Source: Pannonibacter sp. SL95 (GTDB taxonomy: Bacteria; Pseudomonadota; Alphaproteobacteria; Rhizobiales; Stappiaceae). Taken from it: DNA of 64,000 bases. The stretch is from contig NZ_JAPPRC010000003.1 in NCBI RefSeq assembly GCF_026672425.1, forward strand, positions 788,501-852,500, given 5' to 3'. A program made the translations under genes and the position numbers. This document shows positions 8,524-17,168 of the stretch, piece after piece. A model generated the notes under the pieces. That model saw nothing but the letters and a program-made list of their open reading frames with translations, did not search any database and was not told the DNA's origin. Each line of letters begins with the position of its first letter. The first letter of the stretch is position 1.

Positions 8524-8928
8524 ATGCCCGCACTGACACAGGCCCGCAAGATCGTCGAGATCGAGGGTCGCAATGCCACCGTCCCGGTCAAGGCCGCGAC
8601 GACGATCTACCAGGGCGGTCTCGTCGTGATGGACGCAGGCTGGGCCTGCCCCGGCCGCGCCGCCGTCAACCTGCGCGCCGTCGGCCTGTCCCGTGTCACC
8701 GTTGTCAACGCTGGCGCAAACGGTGCGGCCAGTGTTGCGATCGAGCGCGGCGTGTTCGGCTTTGCCAATCACGCGGCCGACGCTGTGACCGCCAGCGACA
8801 TCGGCGCGGATTGTTTCATCGTCGACGATCAGACGGTTGCCCGCACCTCCGCCACCAACACCCGCTCTATCGCCGGCCGCGTCGTCGACATTGAGGACGG
8901 GGTCGTGTTCGTTCGCGTCGGTCTCTGA
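8524..8928 (+). CDS. Putative capsid decoration (cement) protein
   Basis: The 134-residue product is beta-rich with regular small-residue turns (VPVKAATTIYQGGLVVMDAG; AGRVVDIEDGVVFVRVGL), like small head decoration proteins such as DUF2190 or gp24-type cement. It lies between protease/scaffold and the major capsid gene, where such a protein would be expected. A GGAGG site precedes ATG 8524 by five bases. No catalytic motif is visible; the role is inferred from fold character and position. Confidence 0.55.
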   Translation: MPALTQARKIVEIEGRNATVPVKAATTIYQGGLVVMDAGWACPGRAAVNLRAVGLSRVTVVNAGANGAASVAIERGVFGFANHAADAVTASDIGADCFIVDDQTVARTSATNTRSIAGRVVDIEDGVVFVRVGL

Positions 8929-8955
8929 CCCACGCCGCAATCAGGGATACCAGAC

Positions 8956-9852
8956 ATGCCTCGCGTCATTACGCCCGATCTGCTCGAAGCCGCTTTCAAA
9001 GGCTTCAAGACGTCGTTCCAGAAAGGTTTTTCCGGTTCGGCACCGCTCTACACCTCGCTTGCGACTGTCATCACCTCGACGGCTCGCGAGGAAACCTATT
9101 CCTGGCTCGGCGATATGCCGCAAATGCGTGAGTGGATCGGCGACCGCCGCATTAATCAGTTGTCGGCCAAGGGCTATTCGATCCGCAACCGCAAATTCGA
9201 GATGACGGTGGGCGTCGAGCGGGACGACATCGAGGATGACAGCCTCGGCCTCTATTCTACGCGTTTCGAGATGATGGGCCAGTCCGCGGGCACGCACCCG
9301 GACCGGATCCTGTTCGAGGCGATCAACGGCAGCTTCTCCGCACTCTGCCATGACGGCCAGTCCTTCTTTGATACGGACCATCCGGTCGGCCCTGAAGGGG
9401 CGTCGGTTTCCGTCTCGAACATGCAAGCCGGGGCCGGGGAGCCATGGATCCTGGTTGATTTCAGCCGGCCCCTGAAGCCATGGATTTTCCAGAAGCGCCG
9501 CGACTACAATTTCACGCGCAAGGAAGACCCCAACACTTCCGATCATGTGTTCTTGCGCGACCAGTATCTGTATGGCGTCGATGCGCGCGTCGCGGCCGGC
9601 TACGGGTTCTGGCAGATGGCATTCGGCTCCAAGGCCGAGCTCAATTCCGCAAACCTGCGCGCAGCCTACACCGCCATGTCGAATTTTACGGACGACGAAG
9701 GCCGCCCGCTGGGCGTCACCCCGACGCACGTGATCGTCGGGAACGGGAATTTCTTCAAAGCGCGCGACCTGCTCATCCCAGCCCAGATCGGCGGGACCAG
9801 CAACATCGACCAGAACCTCGTTGAGATCATCAAGGCTCCGTTGCTGCGTTAG
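8956..9852 (+). CDS. Major capsid protein, Mu gpT type
   Basis: The 298-residue protein matches the Mu-like major head subunit T: start ITPDLLEAAFKGFKTSF, then TSTAREETYSWLGDMPQMREW, the VGVERDDIEDD segment and a QSFFDTDHP loop. Length is typical for gpT. It assembles the HK97-fold shell around the portal. The gene follows protease and decoration protein and is separated from each by short gaps with a ribosome site. Confidence 0.93.
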   Translation: MPRVITPDLLEAAFKGFKTSFQKGFSGSAPLYTSLATVITSTAREETYSWLGDMPQMREWIGDRRINQLSAKGYSIRNRKFEMTVGVERDDIEDDSLGLYSTRFEMMGQSAGTHPDRILFEAINGSFSALCHDGQSFFDTDHPVGPEGASVSVSNMQAGAGEPWILVDFSRPLKPWIFQKRRDYNFTRKEDPNTSDHVFLRDQYLYGVDARVAAGYGFWQMAFGSKAELNSANLRAAYTAMSNFTDDEGRPLGVTPTHVIVGNGNFFKARDLLIPAQIGGTSNIDQNLVEIIKAPLLR

Positions 9853-9976
9853 CCCATCGACCGCAGCACTGGCCGGCAGCCTGGCCGCAGAATGCCAGGC
9901 TGCCGGGTTTTCCGGCGAGCGCCGCCCGCTCGCCCGACAACCCGGCACAGACACGACAATGGCATCGGAGATCCCC

Positions 9977-10354
9977 ATGACCCGCATTCGCAGCAAGGCC
10001 TCGGCAGATACCTCGGCTGAAACTCCGGTCGAGGCCGCTGAAACTCCGGTGGAGGCGCTTGAAAACAGCGCTCCCGTTGAGCGCGCTCCGGCGACCGAGG
10101 CCGAACAGACCGCCCCGGCCGAGGCGCAGGCCGAGACTGCCGCCGAACCGGCCGCTCCGGCCGACGTCGTCACCGTGCCGGTCTATGACGTTTCGGCCCC
10201 AGCCGGCCCGCGCCGCCGTGCCGGCATGGCCTTCGGCCCCGCACCTCTCACCTTGAGCGAGGCGGATCTCGGCCCTGATGTCGAAGCCACGCTTGAGCGC
10301 CTGCGCGATGACCCGATGCTGCGCGTCACCGTGCGCCTGGTCGAAATCGAATAG
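9977..10354 (+). CDS. HI1506-like phage protein with Ala/Glu/Pro-rich N-terminus
   Basis: The C-terminal 45 residues (RRRAGMAFGPAPLTLSEADL, then LRDDPMLRVTVRLVE) match the short HI1506-type proteins that follow gpT in Mu-like phages. They are preceded here by about 70 residues of low-complexity ETPVEA/APA repeats. Start ATG 9977 has GGAG six bases upstream; ATG 9959 has none. It may be a head-completion or head-tail joining protein, but the family role is unknown. Confidence 0.55.
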   Translation: MTRIRSKASADTSAETPVEAAETPVEALENSAPVERAPATEAEQTAPAEAQAETAAEPAAPADVVTVPVYDVSAPAGPRRRAGMAFGPAPLTLSEADLGPDVEATLERLRDDPMLRVTVRLVEIE

Positions 10355-10495
10355 GCACCAACCCGGAATTCGTCGGGGAGCGCCGCGAGAGGACAAGCCG
10401 GATTGACCGGAGAATGCCCCGAAGCCCCGCCGAGGTCATGAGAGCGCTAGACGCTGAGCCTCGGTCAACAGTGGCAGATCTGATGGGACAGGATC

Positions 10496-10957
10496 ATGCA
10501 ACTCTACGCCAGCATCGCCGACATCGACGCCCGCTATCCGGATCAGCTGACCCTGATCGCAGCCAACGAACAGACGGGCCTGCGCGATGATGCACGCATC
10601 ACCAGCGGCCTGACCGATGCGTCGGCCGAGATCCAGGCGATCCTCGCCGCCCGCTACTCGGCCGCCGAGCTGGCGCAGCTGGACGAGACCTCGCTCGCCG
10701 TGCTCCGCCTCTATTGCATCGACATCGCGTTTTTCCGGATCGCCCTGGATTTCTCGCGCTGCACAGAGGCGATCAAGGAGCGCCATGCTGCCGCGATCAA
10801 ACGCCTGGAGGCAATCGCTGCCGGCAAGGGCGCGCTGACAAGCGCGATCAGCAACAACAGCGGTACGCCCGGCGAGGCTGACGGGATCGGTGCAAACGAG
10901 GTGATCCTGACCGCGCCCGTCCGCATCTTCACCCGCGAACGGCTCGGCCGGATATGA
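10496..10957 (+). CDS. Mu gp36-like protein (DUF1320)
   Basis: The 153-residue helical protein has the DUF1320 pattern: MQLYASIADIDARYPDQL at the start, an ALxDASAEIQAILAARY-type helix and an LRLYCIDIAFFRIA helix. These proteins belong to head-tail connector complexes of Mu-like phages. The C-terminal part is less conserved. It overlaps gpG by four bases. The 141-base gap upstream (10355-10495) holds no gene. Confidence 0.8.
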   Translation: MQLYASIADIDARYPDQLTLIAANEQTGLRDDARITSGLTDASAEIQAILAARYSAAELAQLDETSLAVLRLYCIDIAFFRIALDFSRCTEAIKERHAAAIKRLEAIAAGKGALTSAISNNSGTPGEADGIGANEVILTAPVRIFTRERLGRI

Positions 10958-11430
10958 GTGTCTCGATCGTCATTGACGCGAGCGACATGGCCGATGCGAT
11001 GCAGCGGCTGCGCCCGTTCCTCGATTTTGATGCCGAAGAACTGATGACCGGTATCGCCGCGCTCGGCGAGAGCCAGACCCGCCGGCGCATCACCGACGAA
11101 AAAACCGGCCCGGATGGGACGCCCTGGCCCCCGAACGCTGCCGGCACGCCGGTCCTCGTCGCCACCGGCCAGCATCTGCTGGCCTCTGTCGCCTGGCGCG
11201 CCTCGGCCACCGAGGCCGAATGGGGCGCGTCCTGGGAGTTTGCGCATGTGCATCAGGAGGGCGCGGTCATCGTGCCCAAAAATGCCAGGGCGCTGATGTT
11301 CAACCTCGGCGGCCGGATGGTCGCCGCAAAGCGCGTGACGATCCCGGCCCGGCCGTTTGTCGGTCTCTCGCCAGACAACGAGGCGGAGATCCTGGAGCTG
11401 GTGACCGACTTTCTCGGAGGCCTCCTGTGA
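10954..11430 (+). CDS. Virion morphogenesis protein, Mu gpG / P2 gpS type
   Basis: The 158-residue protein contains the segment ESQTRRRITDEKTGPDGTPWPPN, shortened here to its key residues RRRI-x-D and PDGTPW, diagnostic of the phage virion morphogenesis family (tail completion gpS, Mu gpG). A second conserved part is RALMFNLGG and a C-terminal PARPFVGLS. It completes the head-proximal tail end or head-tail joint. Start and stop both overlap neighbours by four bases, showing translational coupling. Confidence 0.87.
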   Translation: MSVSIVIDASDMADAMQRLRPFLDFDAEELMTGIAALGESQTRRRITDEKTGPDGTPWPPNAAGTPVLVATGQHLLASVAWRASATEAEWGASWEFAHVHQEGAVIVPKNARALMFNLGGRMVAAKRVTIPARPFVGLSPDNEAEILELVTDFLGGLL

Positions 11431-12068
11431 TCACACCGGTACCCCTCGAAACCCTGATTGCAACCGACCGCCTGGCGCAGACGCAGACGGCCATCGTGCG
11501 TCGCATCGGCGAGCTGATCACCGGCGTTTCCGTGGTCGCGCATCCGGGCAAGGTCGACATCTCCGAGCTCGTCGCCAGGACCGTCGTCCTGGCCCCCGGC
11601 GTCGGCATCGGATTTACCCGCATCCGTGAGACCGCGATGGTCGATGGCGCGTTTTGCCTCGCCGTCGAGTGGGTCGCCTATGTCGTCGCCGAGGCCCGGG
11701 CGATCGCCGGCCGCCGCGTTGAAAAAGAGGCCGTCGGCCTCGCCATCGGTTCCCGGCTGCTGGCGATCCTCGGCGACATGGAGACCAGCACCTGGGGCCT
11801 CACCGGCATCCTGCCGCCCGAGACCTCGCCGCAGCCCGAGCTCAAGCCCATGTTCACGGTCCGCGATCAGGCCCAGGGCACGGTCTATTACGCGGTGACA
11901 TGGACGCAGGTGATCGCCGATCTCGGAGCGCCGATCCTGCCCGATGCGACCGGTACCTACGACGAGGCCTCCGGGCTGATCCTCTATGACACTGCGGCCG
12001 ATCTCGCCGAGCTAGCCCGGTGGATCCCGGCGCGCCAGGAGCCAGACAGCGAGGCCGGCGATGCGTGA
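11427..12068 (+). CDS. Mu gp37-like protein (DUF1834)
   Basis: The 213-residue protein starts at GTG 11427, overlapping the gpG stop as GTGA; the frame is open further upstream but that part is antiparallel shadow of gpG. It lies in the position of Mu gp37 (between G and baseplate genes) and has the beta-strand-rich pattern of DUF1834 with a C-terminal LYDTAADLAELARW. Mu gp37 is a structural gene of the connector/tail region with no known enzyme activity. It overlaps the baseplate V gene by eight bases. Confidence 0.65.
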   Translation: MITPVPLETLIATDRLAQTQTAIVRRIGELITGVSVVAHPGKVDISELVARTVVLAPGVGIGFTRIRETAMVDGAFCLAVEWVAYVVAEARAIAGRRVEKEAVGLAIGSRLLAILGDMETSTWGLTGILPPETSPQPELKPMFTVRDQAQGTVYYAVTWTQVIADLGAPILPDATGTYDEASGLILYDTAADLAELARWIPARQEPDSEAGDA

Positions 12069-12594
12069 TCCCTACGCCCTGGCGCTACGCCGGCAGGCAG
12101 CGGCGTTGGCGACGATCGAGCGCCGGCTGGCCATGGCTGACCTCACCGGCAAGGTGCACGAGGTGGATCCGGCCAAGCGCCGCTTGAGGCTCAAGCTCGG
12201 CCAGGATGCCCAGGGGCGGCCGGTGCTATCGCCCTGGGTGCGCTGGCAGGAGCCCGGCGTCGGGGCGCTGTCGATCCACAGCGAGCCGGCCGTCGGCGAG
12301 CAGATGCGGCTCGTCTCCGGCTCCGGCACCATCGGCACCGCCTCGATTGCCGTGCCCGCCACATTTGACCGCGACCATCCGGCCCCGTCGCAGGCCAGCG
12401 ACACGACGGTGATCGCGCGCGGCGATGTCCGGATCGAGATCTCCGACCGGATCCGCCTGGTCGGGCCGGTCAAGATCGACGGTGCCGTCGACATCGAGGG
12501 CGATCACGTCAACCACAACGGCAAGGACATCGGTGACACCCACAAGCACACCGGCGTCATGCCAGGACCGGCCCTCACCGGGCCGCCCGCCTGA
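12061..12594 (+). CDS. Baseplate assembly protein V (spike hub)
   Basis: The 177-residue protein matches phage baseplate assembly protein V (Mu gp45/P2 gpV): an OB-fold N-terminal part with VRLKLG-like strand (RLRLKLGQDAQG), WVRWQEPGVGALS and PAVGEQ segments, then a C-terminal beta-helix with repeating ISDRIRLVGPVKIDGAVDI and the terminal HTH-containing GDTHKHTGVMPGP that binds metal at the spike tip in this family. It forms the membrane-piercing spike of the contractile tail. Confidence 0.9.
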   Translation: MRDPYALALRRQAAALATIERRLAMADLTGKVHEVDPAKRRLRLKLGQDAQGRPVLSPWVRWQEPGVGALSIHSEPAVGEQMRLVSGSGTIGTASIAVPATFDRDHPAPSQASDTTVIARGDVRIEISDRIRLVGPVKIDGAVDIEGDHVNHNGKDIGDTHKHTGVMPGPALTGPPA

Positions 12595-12627
12595 CTGGCG
12601 ATCCTCTGAAAACGAAAGGCAAGAACC

Positions 12628-12825
12628 ATGACCCGCAAGACCGCCGCCACACCGACCGTTGCACCTGTCAGCCCCGATCCGGGCGGCGTTGCTGATTACA
12701 TCGTGACCGATACAGCGCCGCCGCGCGTGGCCGGCCGGCGCGTGGCCGCAGGCGACATCCTGCAGCTGACCGAGGACCAGGCGCGCTCCGAGCTGATCGC
12801 CCTGCACATCCGGCCGGCTGTTTAA
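12628..12825 (+). CDS. Small phage protein between baseplate genes V and W
   Basis: This 65-residue protein has a Pro/Thr-rich start and a short compact C-terminal part (YIVTDTAPPRVAGRRVAAGD, then LTEDQARSELIAL). Codon use matches neighbouring phage genes and a GGCAAG site precedes the ATG. The C-terminal pattern resembles small tail-hub or head-fibre-associated proteins but I cannot assign a family. It lies in a tail operon and is probably co-expressed with V and W. Confidence 0.5.
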   Translation: MTRKTAATPTVAPVSPDPGGVADYIVTDTAPPRVAGRRVAAGDILQLTEDQARSELIALHIRPAV

Positions 12826-12869
12826 CGGCTCCTGAAACCCCGCGTGATCGAGCGTTGACGAGGCATCAA

Positions 12870-13259
12870 ATGGCAGGCGCAATCAGGTATCGGCAGGGCC
12901 TCAATGAGCGGACGCTGCAGCCGCTCACCGGCCTGCCGCATCTGATCCAGTCGCTCGGCCGGATCTGGGCAACGCGCCCCGGATCTCGGCTGATGCGGCT
13001 GACCTACGGCGCTGACCTGCGCTCGGCGCTCGGCGAGGATCTGACGCCCGCGATCGCATTGCAGATCTACAGCGAGATGGTTGCCTCGGCCGCCCGGCAT
13101 GAGCCGGAGGCGGCGATCACATCGCTGCAGCTCGTCCGCCTGACGGAGACCGGCGTCCTCGGCATACGGCACGGCGGTCTCTATTACCCGCACGGCCGGT
13201 TTAACGACTACTCGATCGCGGTGCCGTTCGGCGCGATTGTGGGCGGAGGCGCGCGATGA
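12870..13259 (+). CDS. Baseplate wedge protein W (GPW/gp25 family)
   Basis: The 129-residue protein has the gp25-like signature: an ILxTRPGSR-equivalent IWATRPGSRLMRLTYG, then DLRSALGEDL and a helix ending in PEAAITSLQL. These proteins form the inner baseplate ring with lysozyme-like fold but no activity, nucleating sheath polymerisation. ATG 12870 with GAGG six bases upstream is preferred over TTG 12855. It overlaps baseplate J by four bases. Confidence 0.87.
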   Translation: MAGAIRYRQGLNERTLQPLTGLPHLIQSLGRIWATRPGSRLMRLTYGADLRSALGEDLTPAIALQIYSEMVASAARHEPEAAITSLQLVRLTETGVLGIRHGGLYYPHGRFNDYSIAVPFGAIVGGGAR

Positions 13260-14266
13260 CCAGCCGGTTTGTCGACATCGATCTCTCCCGTCTGCCGGCT
13301 CCCGACGCCTTGCAGCCGCTCGACCATGAGGCAGCATTTCAACAGCGCTTGGCCGACTTTATTGCCCGCATGGATGCGGCAGGCCAGCCCTTCGATGTCG
13401 GCACGATCGACAGCGATCCGGCCGCGATCCTGTTGCAGCATGGCGCGTTTTTTGAGGTGCAGCTGACAGCCGCCGTCAATGACGCGGTCAAGGCTACGCA
13501 TCTGGCGTTTGCGCGCGGCGCGGATCTGGAGCAGCGCGCGGCCGATCTCGGCGTTGTGCGTCAGGTGCTGGTCCCGGCCGACCCGGCAACGACACCGCCG
13601 ACCCCTGCCATCATGGAGAGCGACGAGAGCCTGCGCCGTCGCCGGCAGCTCGCGATAGAGGCGTTCTCGACCGCTGGTCCCGACGGGGCCTATCTGTTTT
13701 TCGGGCTCGCTGCGCATCCGCACGTGCTCGATGTGGCGGTCTATGACCCGCACTCGGGTCTTGCCAATGACGGCGAGGCGCTCATCGTCGTTGCCTCCAG
13801 CCAGGGCGACGGCGTGCCGACGCCGGCCGTGCTCGATGCCATGGCCGAGTTTCTCGACGCCGGGCTGATCCGCTATGCGGTCGGCAGCCCGCGTGTCCGC
13901 GCCCTGACCCGCCGCCAGAAACTGCGCCCGCTCACGGACCGGGTGATCATTGAGGCCTGCTCGACGCTGGATTGCACGATCAGCGTCACGCTCAAAATGC
14001 CGCGCGGTCCGGATCCGTCGACGCTGCGGACCCTCGCCCTGGCCCGCCTGACTGCCTATCTGGCGAGCCGGCGCGGCATCGCCCGCATGCTCTCCGATAC
14101 GGCCATCGCTGCGGCGGTGCATGTCGCCGACGCGGCCGGCGTCGCCCTGGTCGAGGACGCTGACATCGTGATCACGGCGGCCGGCCAGGTTGTCAGTGAC
14201 GTGCTGCCTGGTCCAAAGGAGCTCGCCCGCGTCACCGCCGTCACGCTCACCGTCGAGGTGATCTGA
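13256..14266 (+). CDS. Baseplate protein J (wedge)
   Basis: The 336-residue protein follows W and precedes I exactly as in P2 and matches baseplate J/gp47: DIDLSRLPAPDALQPLDHEA at the start, ARGADLEQRAADLGVVR, ESDESLRRRRQLAIEAFSTAG and YDPHSGLANDGEALIVV. The family length is about 300-380 residues. It builds the baseplate wedge that triggers contraction. Start and stop overlap neighbours by four and one base. Confidence 0.9.
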   Translation: MTSRFVDIDLSRLPAPDALQPLDHEAAFQQRLADFIARMDAAGQPFDVGTIDSDPAAILLQHGAFFEVQLTAAVNDAVKATHLAFARGADLEQRAADLGVVRQVLVPADPATTPPTPAIMESDESLRRRRQLAIEAFSTAGPDGAYLFFGLAAHPHVLDVAVYDPHSGLANDGEALIVVASSQGDGVPTPAVLDAMAEFLDAGLIRYAVGSPRVRALTRRQKLRPLTDRVIIEACSTLDCTISVTLKMPRGPDPSTLRTLALARLTAYLASRRGIARMLSDTAIAAAVHVADAAGVALVEDADIVITAAGQVVSDVLPGPKELARVTAVTLTVEVI

Positions 14267-14889
14267 TGAGTGCGCCCACGGTCCCCGGCAACTCGCCCGA
14301 GCCGATCAAGGCGTTAGCGGCGATTGATGTGGAGCGGATCCGCGCAATCGACGTCGACATCATCCGCCGTGTCCATGATCCAGATCTCTGCCCGCCCGCC
14401 TGGCTGCCGCTGCTCGCCTGGGCCTGGTCGGTCGACGAGTGGGATCCGGCCTGGCCAGTGGCCGTCCAGCGCGCAGTGATCAAGGCGGCCCCCGAAGTCC
14501 ACCGGCATAAGGGCACCGCCTGGGCGGTGCAGACCGCGATCGCCGCGACCGGCTATGCCGCCGCGCTCGAGGAGTGGTTCGAGTACGGCGGCTCTCCCTA
14601 CCGGTTTCGCCTGACCGTGACGCTCGGACCGGTCGAGCCCTGGACGGGCGAGGCCGGCGAGATGCTGGCGCGCCTGGCGCTGCGGACCAAAAACACCCGC
14701 TCGCGGCTGGAGCTGATCCGGCTCGTCCGGCGAAACGAGGCCCCGCTCTATATCGGCGGGTCGGTCTCGATCCGCAGCCGCGCCCGCATCGGTCCGATCC
14801 TCCCCGGCGCGCTCCAGGCGCGGCCTTACATCCACGTCGGCGGTGCGGTCCGTGTCCGCCAGTCGACCCGCATTGCAGGAGGCGCATGA
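14266..14889 (+). CDS. Tail protein I (baseplate)
   Basis: The 207-residue protein matches phage tail protein I: DLCPPAWLPLLAWAWSVDEW, then IKAAPEVHRHKGTAWAVQTA and the C-terminal LRTKNTRSRLELIRLV. P2 gpI anchors fibres to the baseplate wedges. It is encoded between J and the tail fibre gene, the P2 order, and its stop overlaps the fibre start (ATGA at 14886-14889). Confidence 0.9.
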   Translation: MSAPTVPGNSPEPIKALAAIDVERIRAIDVDIIRRVHDPDLCPPAWLPLLAWAWSVDEWDPAWPVAVQRAVIKAAPEVHRHKGTAWAVQTAIAATGYAAALEEWFEYGGSPYRFRLTVTLGPVEPWTGEAGEMLARLALRTKNTRSRLELIRLVRRNEAPLYIGGSVSIRSRARIGPILPGALQARPYIHVGGAVRVRQSTRIAGGA

Positions 14890-15611
14890 TGGGCGTCATT
14901 GTCACACTGCAGGGCCAGGCCCTGTTTGCCCAGGCGGCCGCCCAGGGCGGCACCGCTGTGCCGCTCGCCGCAATTGCTGTCGGCGATGGCAACGGGGCGG
15001 CGATCACCCCGGTCGAGACCGCGACGCAGCTCGTCCGCGAGGTCTATCGCACCGGCGTCCAGTCGGCTCTGACCGATCCGCAAAATGCAAATTACATCAT
15101 CGTCACGGCGGTGATCCCGGCCAATGCCGGTCCCTTCACGATCCGCGAGATCGGGCTGTTTGCCAGCAACGGCCAGCTCGTCGCCATCGCCGACTATCCG
15201 GACACCCGGAAAAACACGACGGCCCAGGGCGTCGATACGACGCTGACCATCGAGCTGGTCCTGGTCGTCTCCGAGACTGCGCAGGTGACGCTGGTCGCGC
15301 ACCCCGGCAGCTGGGCGACGCAGGACTACGTCGATCAGCGGATCCCATCGTTTGCGACGATCCCCGAGCACCTCGCCGGCACAATCTCGACCAAAACAGC
15401 GCACCCGGCCGGCGTCGCGGCGATGATCAACGCGGCGGTCGAAAACCTGCCCGATCCGCTGGAACTGGCAAACGCTCCCGAGCACCTGGCCGGCACAATC
15501 TCGACAAAGGCCACACACCCCGCCGGCGTCAAATCCATGATCGATGCCGCCGTGGCGGCGCTGCCGCCGCCGCAGGGCGACGTGATCTACCGTTTCGAAA
15601 CTCTGTTGTGA
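14886..15611 (+). CDS. Tail fibre protein with P2 gpH-like N-terminal domain
   Basis: The 241-residue protein begins with the tail-collar fibre N-terminal domain (LQGQALFAQAAAQGGTAVPL, then IPANAGPFTIREIGLFASNG), which attaches P2-like fibres to gpI. The remainder is short for a fibre. It contains two copies of a 26-residue unit beginning PEHLAGTISTK at residues 160 and 198 (period 38), a shaft-like repeat. ATG 14886 overlaps the gpI stop; 14889 is also possible. Receptor-binding functions probably reside in the following proteins. Confidence 0.85.
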   Translation: MMGVIVTLQGQALFAQAAAQGGTAVPLAAIAVGDGNGAAITPVETATQLVREVYRTGVQSALTDPQNANYIIVTAVIPANAGPFTIREIGLFASNGQLVAIADYPDTRKNTTAQGVDTTLTIELVLVVSETAQVTLVAHPGSWATQDYVDQRIPSFATIPEHLAGTISTKTAHPAGVAAMINAAVENLPDPLELANAPEHLAGTISTKATHPAGVKSMIDAAVAALPPPQGDVIYRFETLL

Positions 15612-15620
15612 GGACCCGAC

Positions 15621-16022
15621 ATGGCCGCATCTCCGCAATTCACCGGCACCCCGCTCTATGGCTCGGCCGTCGTCTCGACAGCCAACACCAACCGCGACGG
15701 ATCCGGCACGCTCGCCACGGTCCTGACGCTGCCGGCAGGCGGTGGCCGGATCGACCGCGCGGTGCTCAAGGCGACCGGCAACACCACGGCCGGCATGCTC
15801 CGGCTGTTTATTCATGACGGCACGGCCGCGCGCTGCATCGCCGAGATCCCGGTCCCGGCTATCACCGTCAGCGCCACCGTCGCCTCGTTCGAAACCGTGA
15901 TCGATTTTACGACCGGCGAGAGCTCGGCATACGGCCTGGTGCTGCCGGCCGGCCATTCGCTCCGGGCCTGCACGCATGTCGCGGAGACGTTCCACGTCAT
16001 GGCGTTTGGAGGGCAGTTCTGA
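15621..16022 (+). CDS. Conserved phage tail-associated protein, unknown function
   Basis: The 133-residue protein is beta-rich (LATVLTLPAGGGRIDRAVLKA; TAGMLRLFIHDG; YGLVLPAGHSLRACTHVAE), suggesting a small jelly-roll or fibre-tip domain. Position between the fibre and the glycine-rich adhesin, with overlap of one base with the latter, suggests a fibre subunit. I do not recognise a named family. Confidence 0.6.
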   Translation: MAASPQFTGTPLYGSAVVSTANTNRDGSGTLATVLTLPAGGGRIDRAVLKATGNTTAGMLRLFIHDGTAARCIAEIPVPAITVSATVASFETVIDFTTGESSAYGLVLPAGHSLRACTHVAETFHVMAFGGQF

Positions 16023-17167
16023 TGGCGAACTTCGGCCTTAACGGGTTCCCGCGCGGCAAGCTCGGCCGCGCAAGTGGGGGCAACGGATCACTGACGGGCA
16101 GCGTCTCGCTGCTCGCCATCACGCGCACGGCCAGTCTCGGCCAGGACGTGTTCGGCATCGGCCAGTACCGGGTGATCACCAACAGCAGCACATTCGTGGT
16201 GCCGGAGGGCGTCACCGCGGTGCGCGTGCGCGCCCGTGGTGGCGGCGGCGGCGGCGGTGGCGGTGGCAAGACCGGCAACAACACGCGCGGTGGCGGTGGT
16301 GGTGGCGGCGCTGGCTTCGGCATGGGCGTCTTTACGGTGGTGCCGGGCCAGACGATCGCTGTGACGGTTGGCACCGGAGGCACGGGCGGCCTCGGCACCA
16401 CAGGAGCCAACGGTTTGGCCGGCGGTACCAGCAGCTTTGGTGCAATGCTGTCGGTCACAGGCGGCGCGGGCGGAATTGGTGGCGCGACAACGGGTGCCGG
16501 TGGCTCTGGCGGCAGCTCATCGGGCGGCGCGGTCAACGTACCGGGCGGCGCTGGCGGCAATGGCGGCGCGGGCACTGGTGGATCCGGAGCGGGCGGTGGA
16601 GCTGCCGGTTCGCCGTTGGGTGTGGGTGGCCAGGGCGGCAATGGCGCATTTGACACCAACACGCGCGGCGGCGGTGGCGGAGGCGGCGCGGCTGGCAACG
16701 CAGGTGGCAGTATCAACGCGAGCTCGGGCACAAATGGTGCTGGTGGAGGCGGCGTTGGCGGCCCAGGGACATCGTCCATTCTGGCCGGGCCGAACGCGGA
16801 CGGAGCCACGCAGGGCTCCGGCGTCGGAGTGAGTGCCTCACGCCCATTCTCTCCCCGGTTTGAGACCGACCTGGAAACCAGCAGTGGCGGGTTCGGCGGC
16901 GGGGCTGCAGGCGTGGCCGGCGCAACTGCCGAGCCGGGCGGCGGTGCAGGCGGCGGCCGTGGCGCTGACGGCAACCCGCCCACAGCGGGCGGCGTTGGAC
17001 GTGGCGGTGGCGCGGGCGGCGGCGGCGCAGGCGGCGCAACTTATGTTGGTGCGGCTGGCGGCAATGCCCAGTTCGGACACGGCGGCGGCGGCGGCGGCTC
17101 GACGCAGTCGTCCAATGGCGGCGATGGCGGCGCGGGTGGCGCAGGCTTCGTGATCGTGGAGTGGTGA
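16022..17167 (+). CDS. Glycine-rich tail-tip adhesin
   Basis: The 381-residue protein has a short N-terminal part, a segment YRVITNSSTFVVPEGVTAVRV and then about 310 residues that are almost half glycine with alternating GG-x repeats. Such proteins carry the glycine-rich domain of phage adhesins, in which polyglycine-II helices display variable loops, as in the T-even Gp38 tip. The loops here contain the few aromatic and charged residues. The likely role is receptor recognition at the fibre tip. Runs of GGC/GGT triplets make this gene prone to recombination and to assembly error. Confidence 0.75.
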   Translation: MANFGLNGFPRGKLGRASGGNGSLTGSVSLLAITRTASLGQDVFGIGQYRVITNSSTFVVPEGVTAVRVRARGGGGGGGGGGKTGNNTRGGGGGGGAGFGMGVFTVVPGQTIAVTVGTGGTGGLGTTGANGLAGGTSSFGAMLSVTGGAGGIGGATTGAGGSGGSSSGGAVNVPGGAGGNGGAGTGGSGAGGGAAGSPLGVGGQGGNGAFDTNTRGGGGGGGAAGNAGGSINASSGTNGAGGGGVGGPGTSSILAGPNADGATQGSGVGVSASRPFSPRFETDLETSSGGFGGGAAGVAGATAEPGGGAGGGRGADGNPPTAGGVGRGGGAGGGGAGGATYVGAAGGNAQFGHGGGGGGSTQSSNGGDGGAGGAGFVIVEW

Positions 17168-17168
17168 G

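Noticed and set aside
16241-17160. Repeat or CRISPR-like array
   Set aside because: The periodicity comes from glycine codons in the adhesin gene; there are no conserved repeats with unique spacers. No CRISPR array was seen anywhere in the window.
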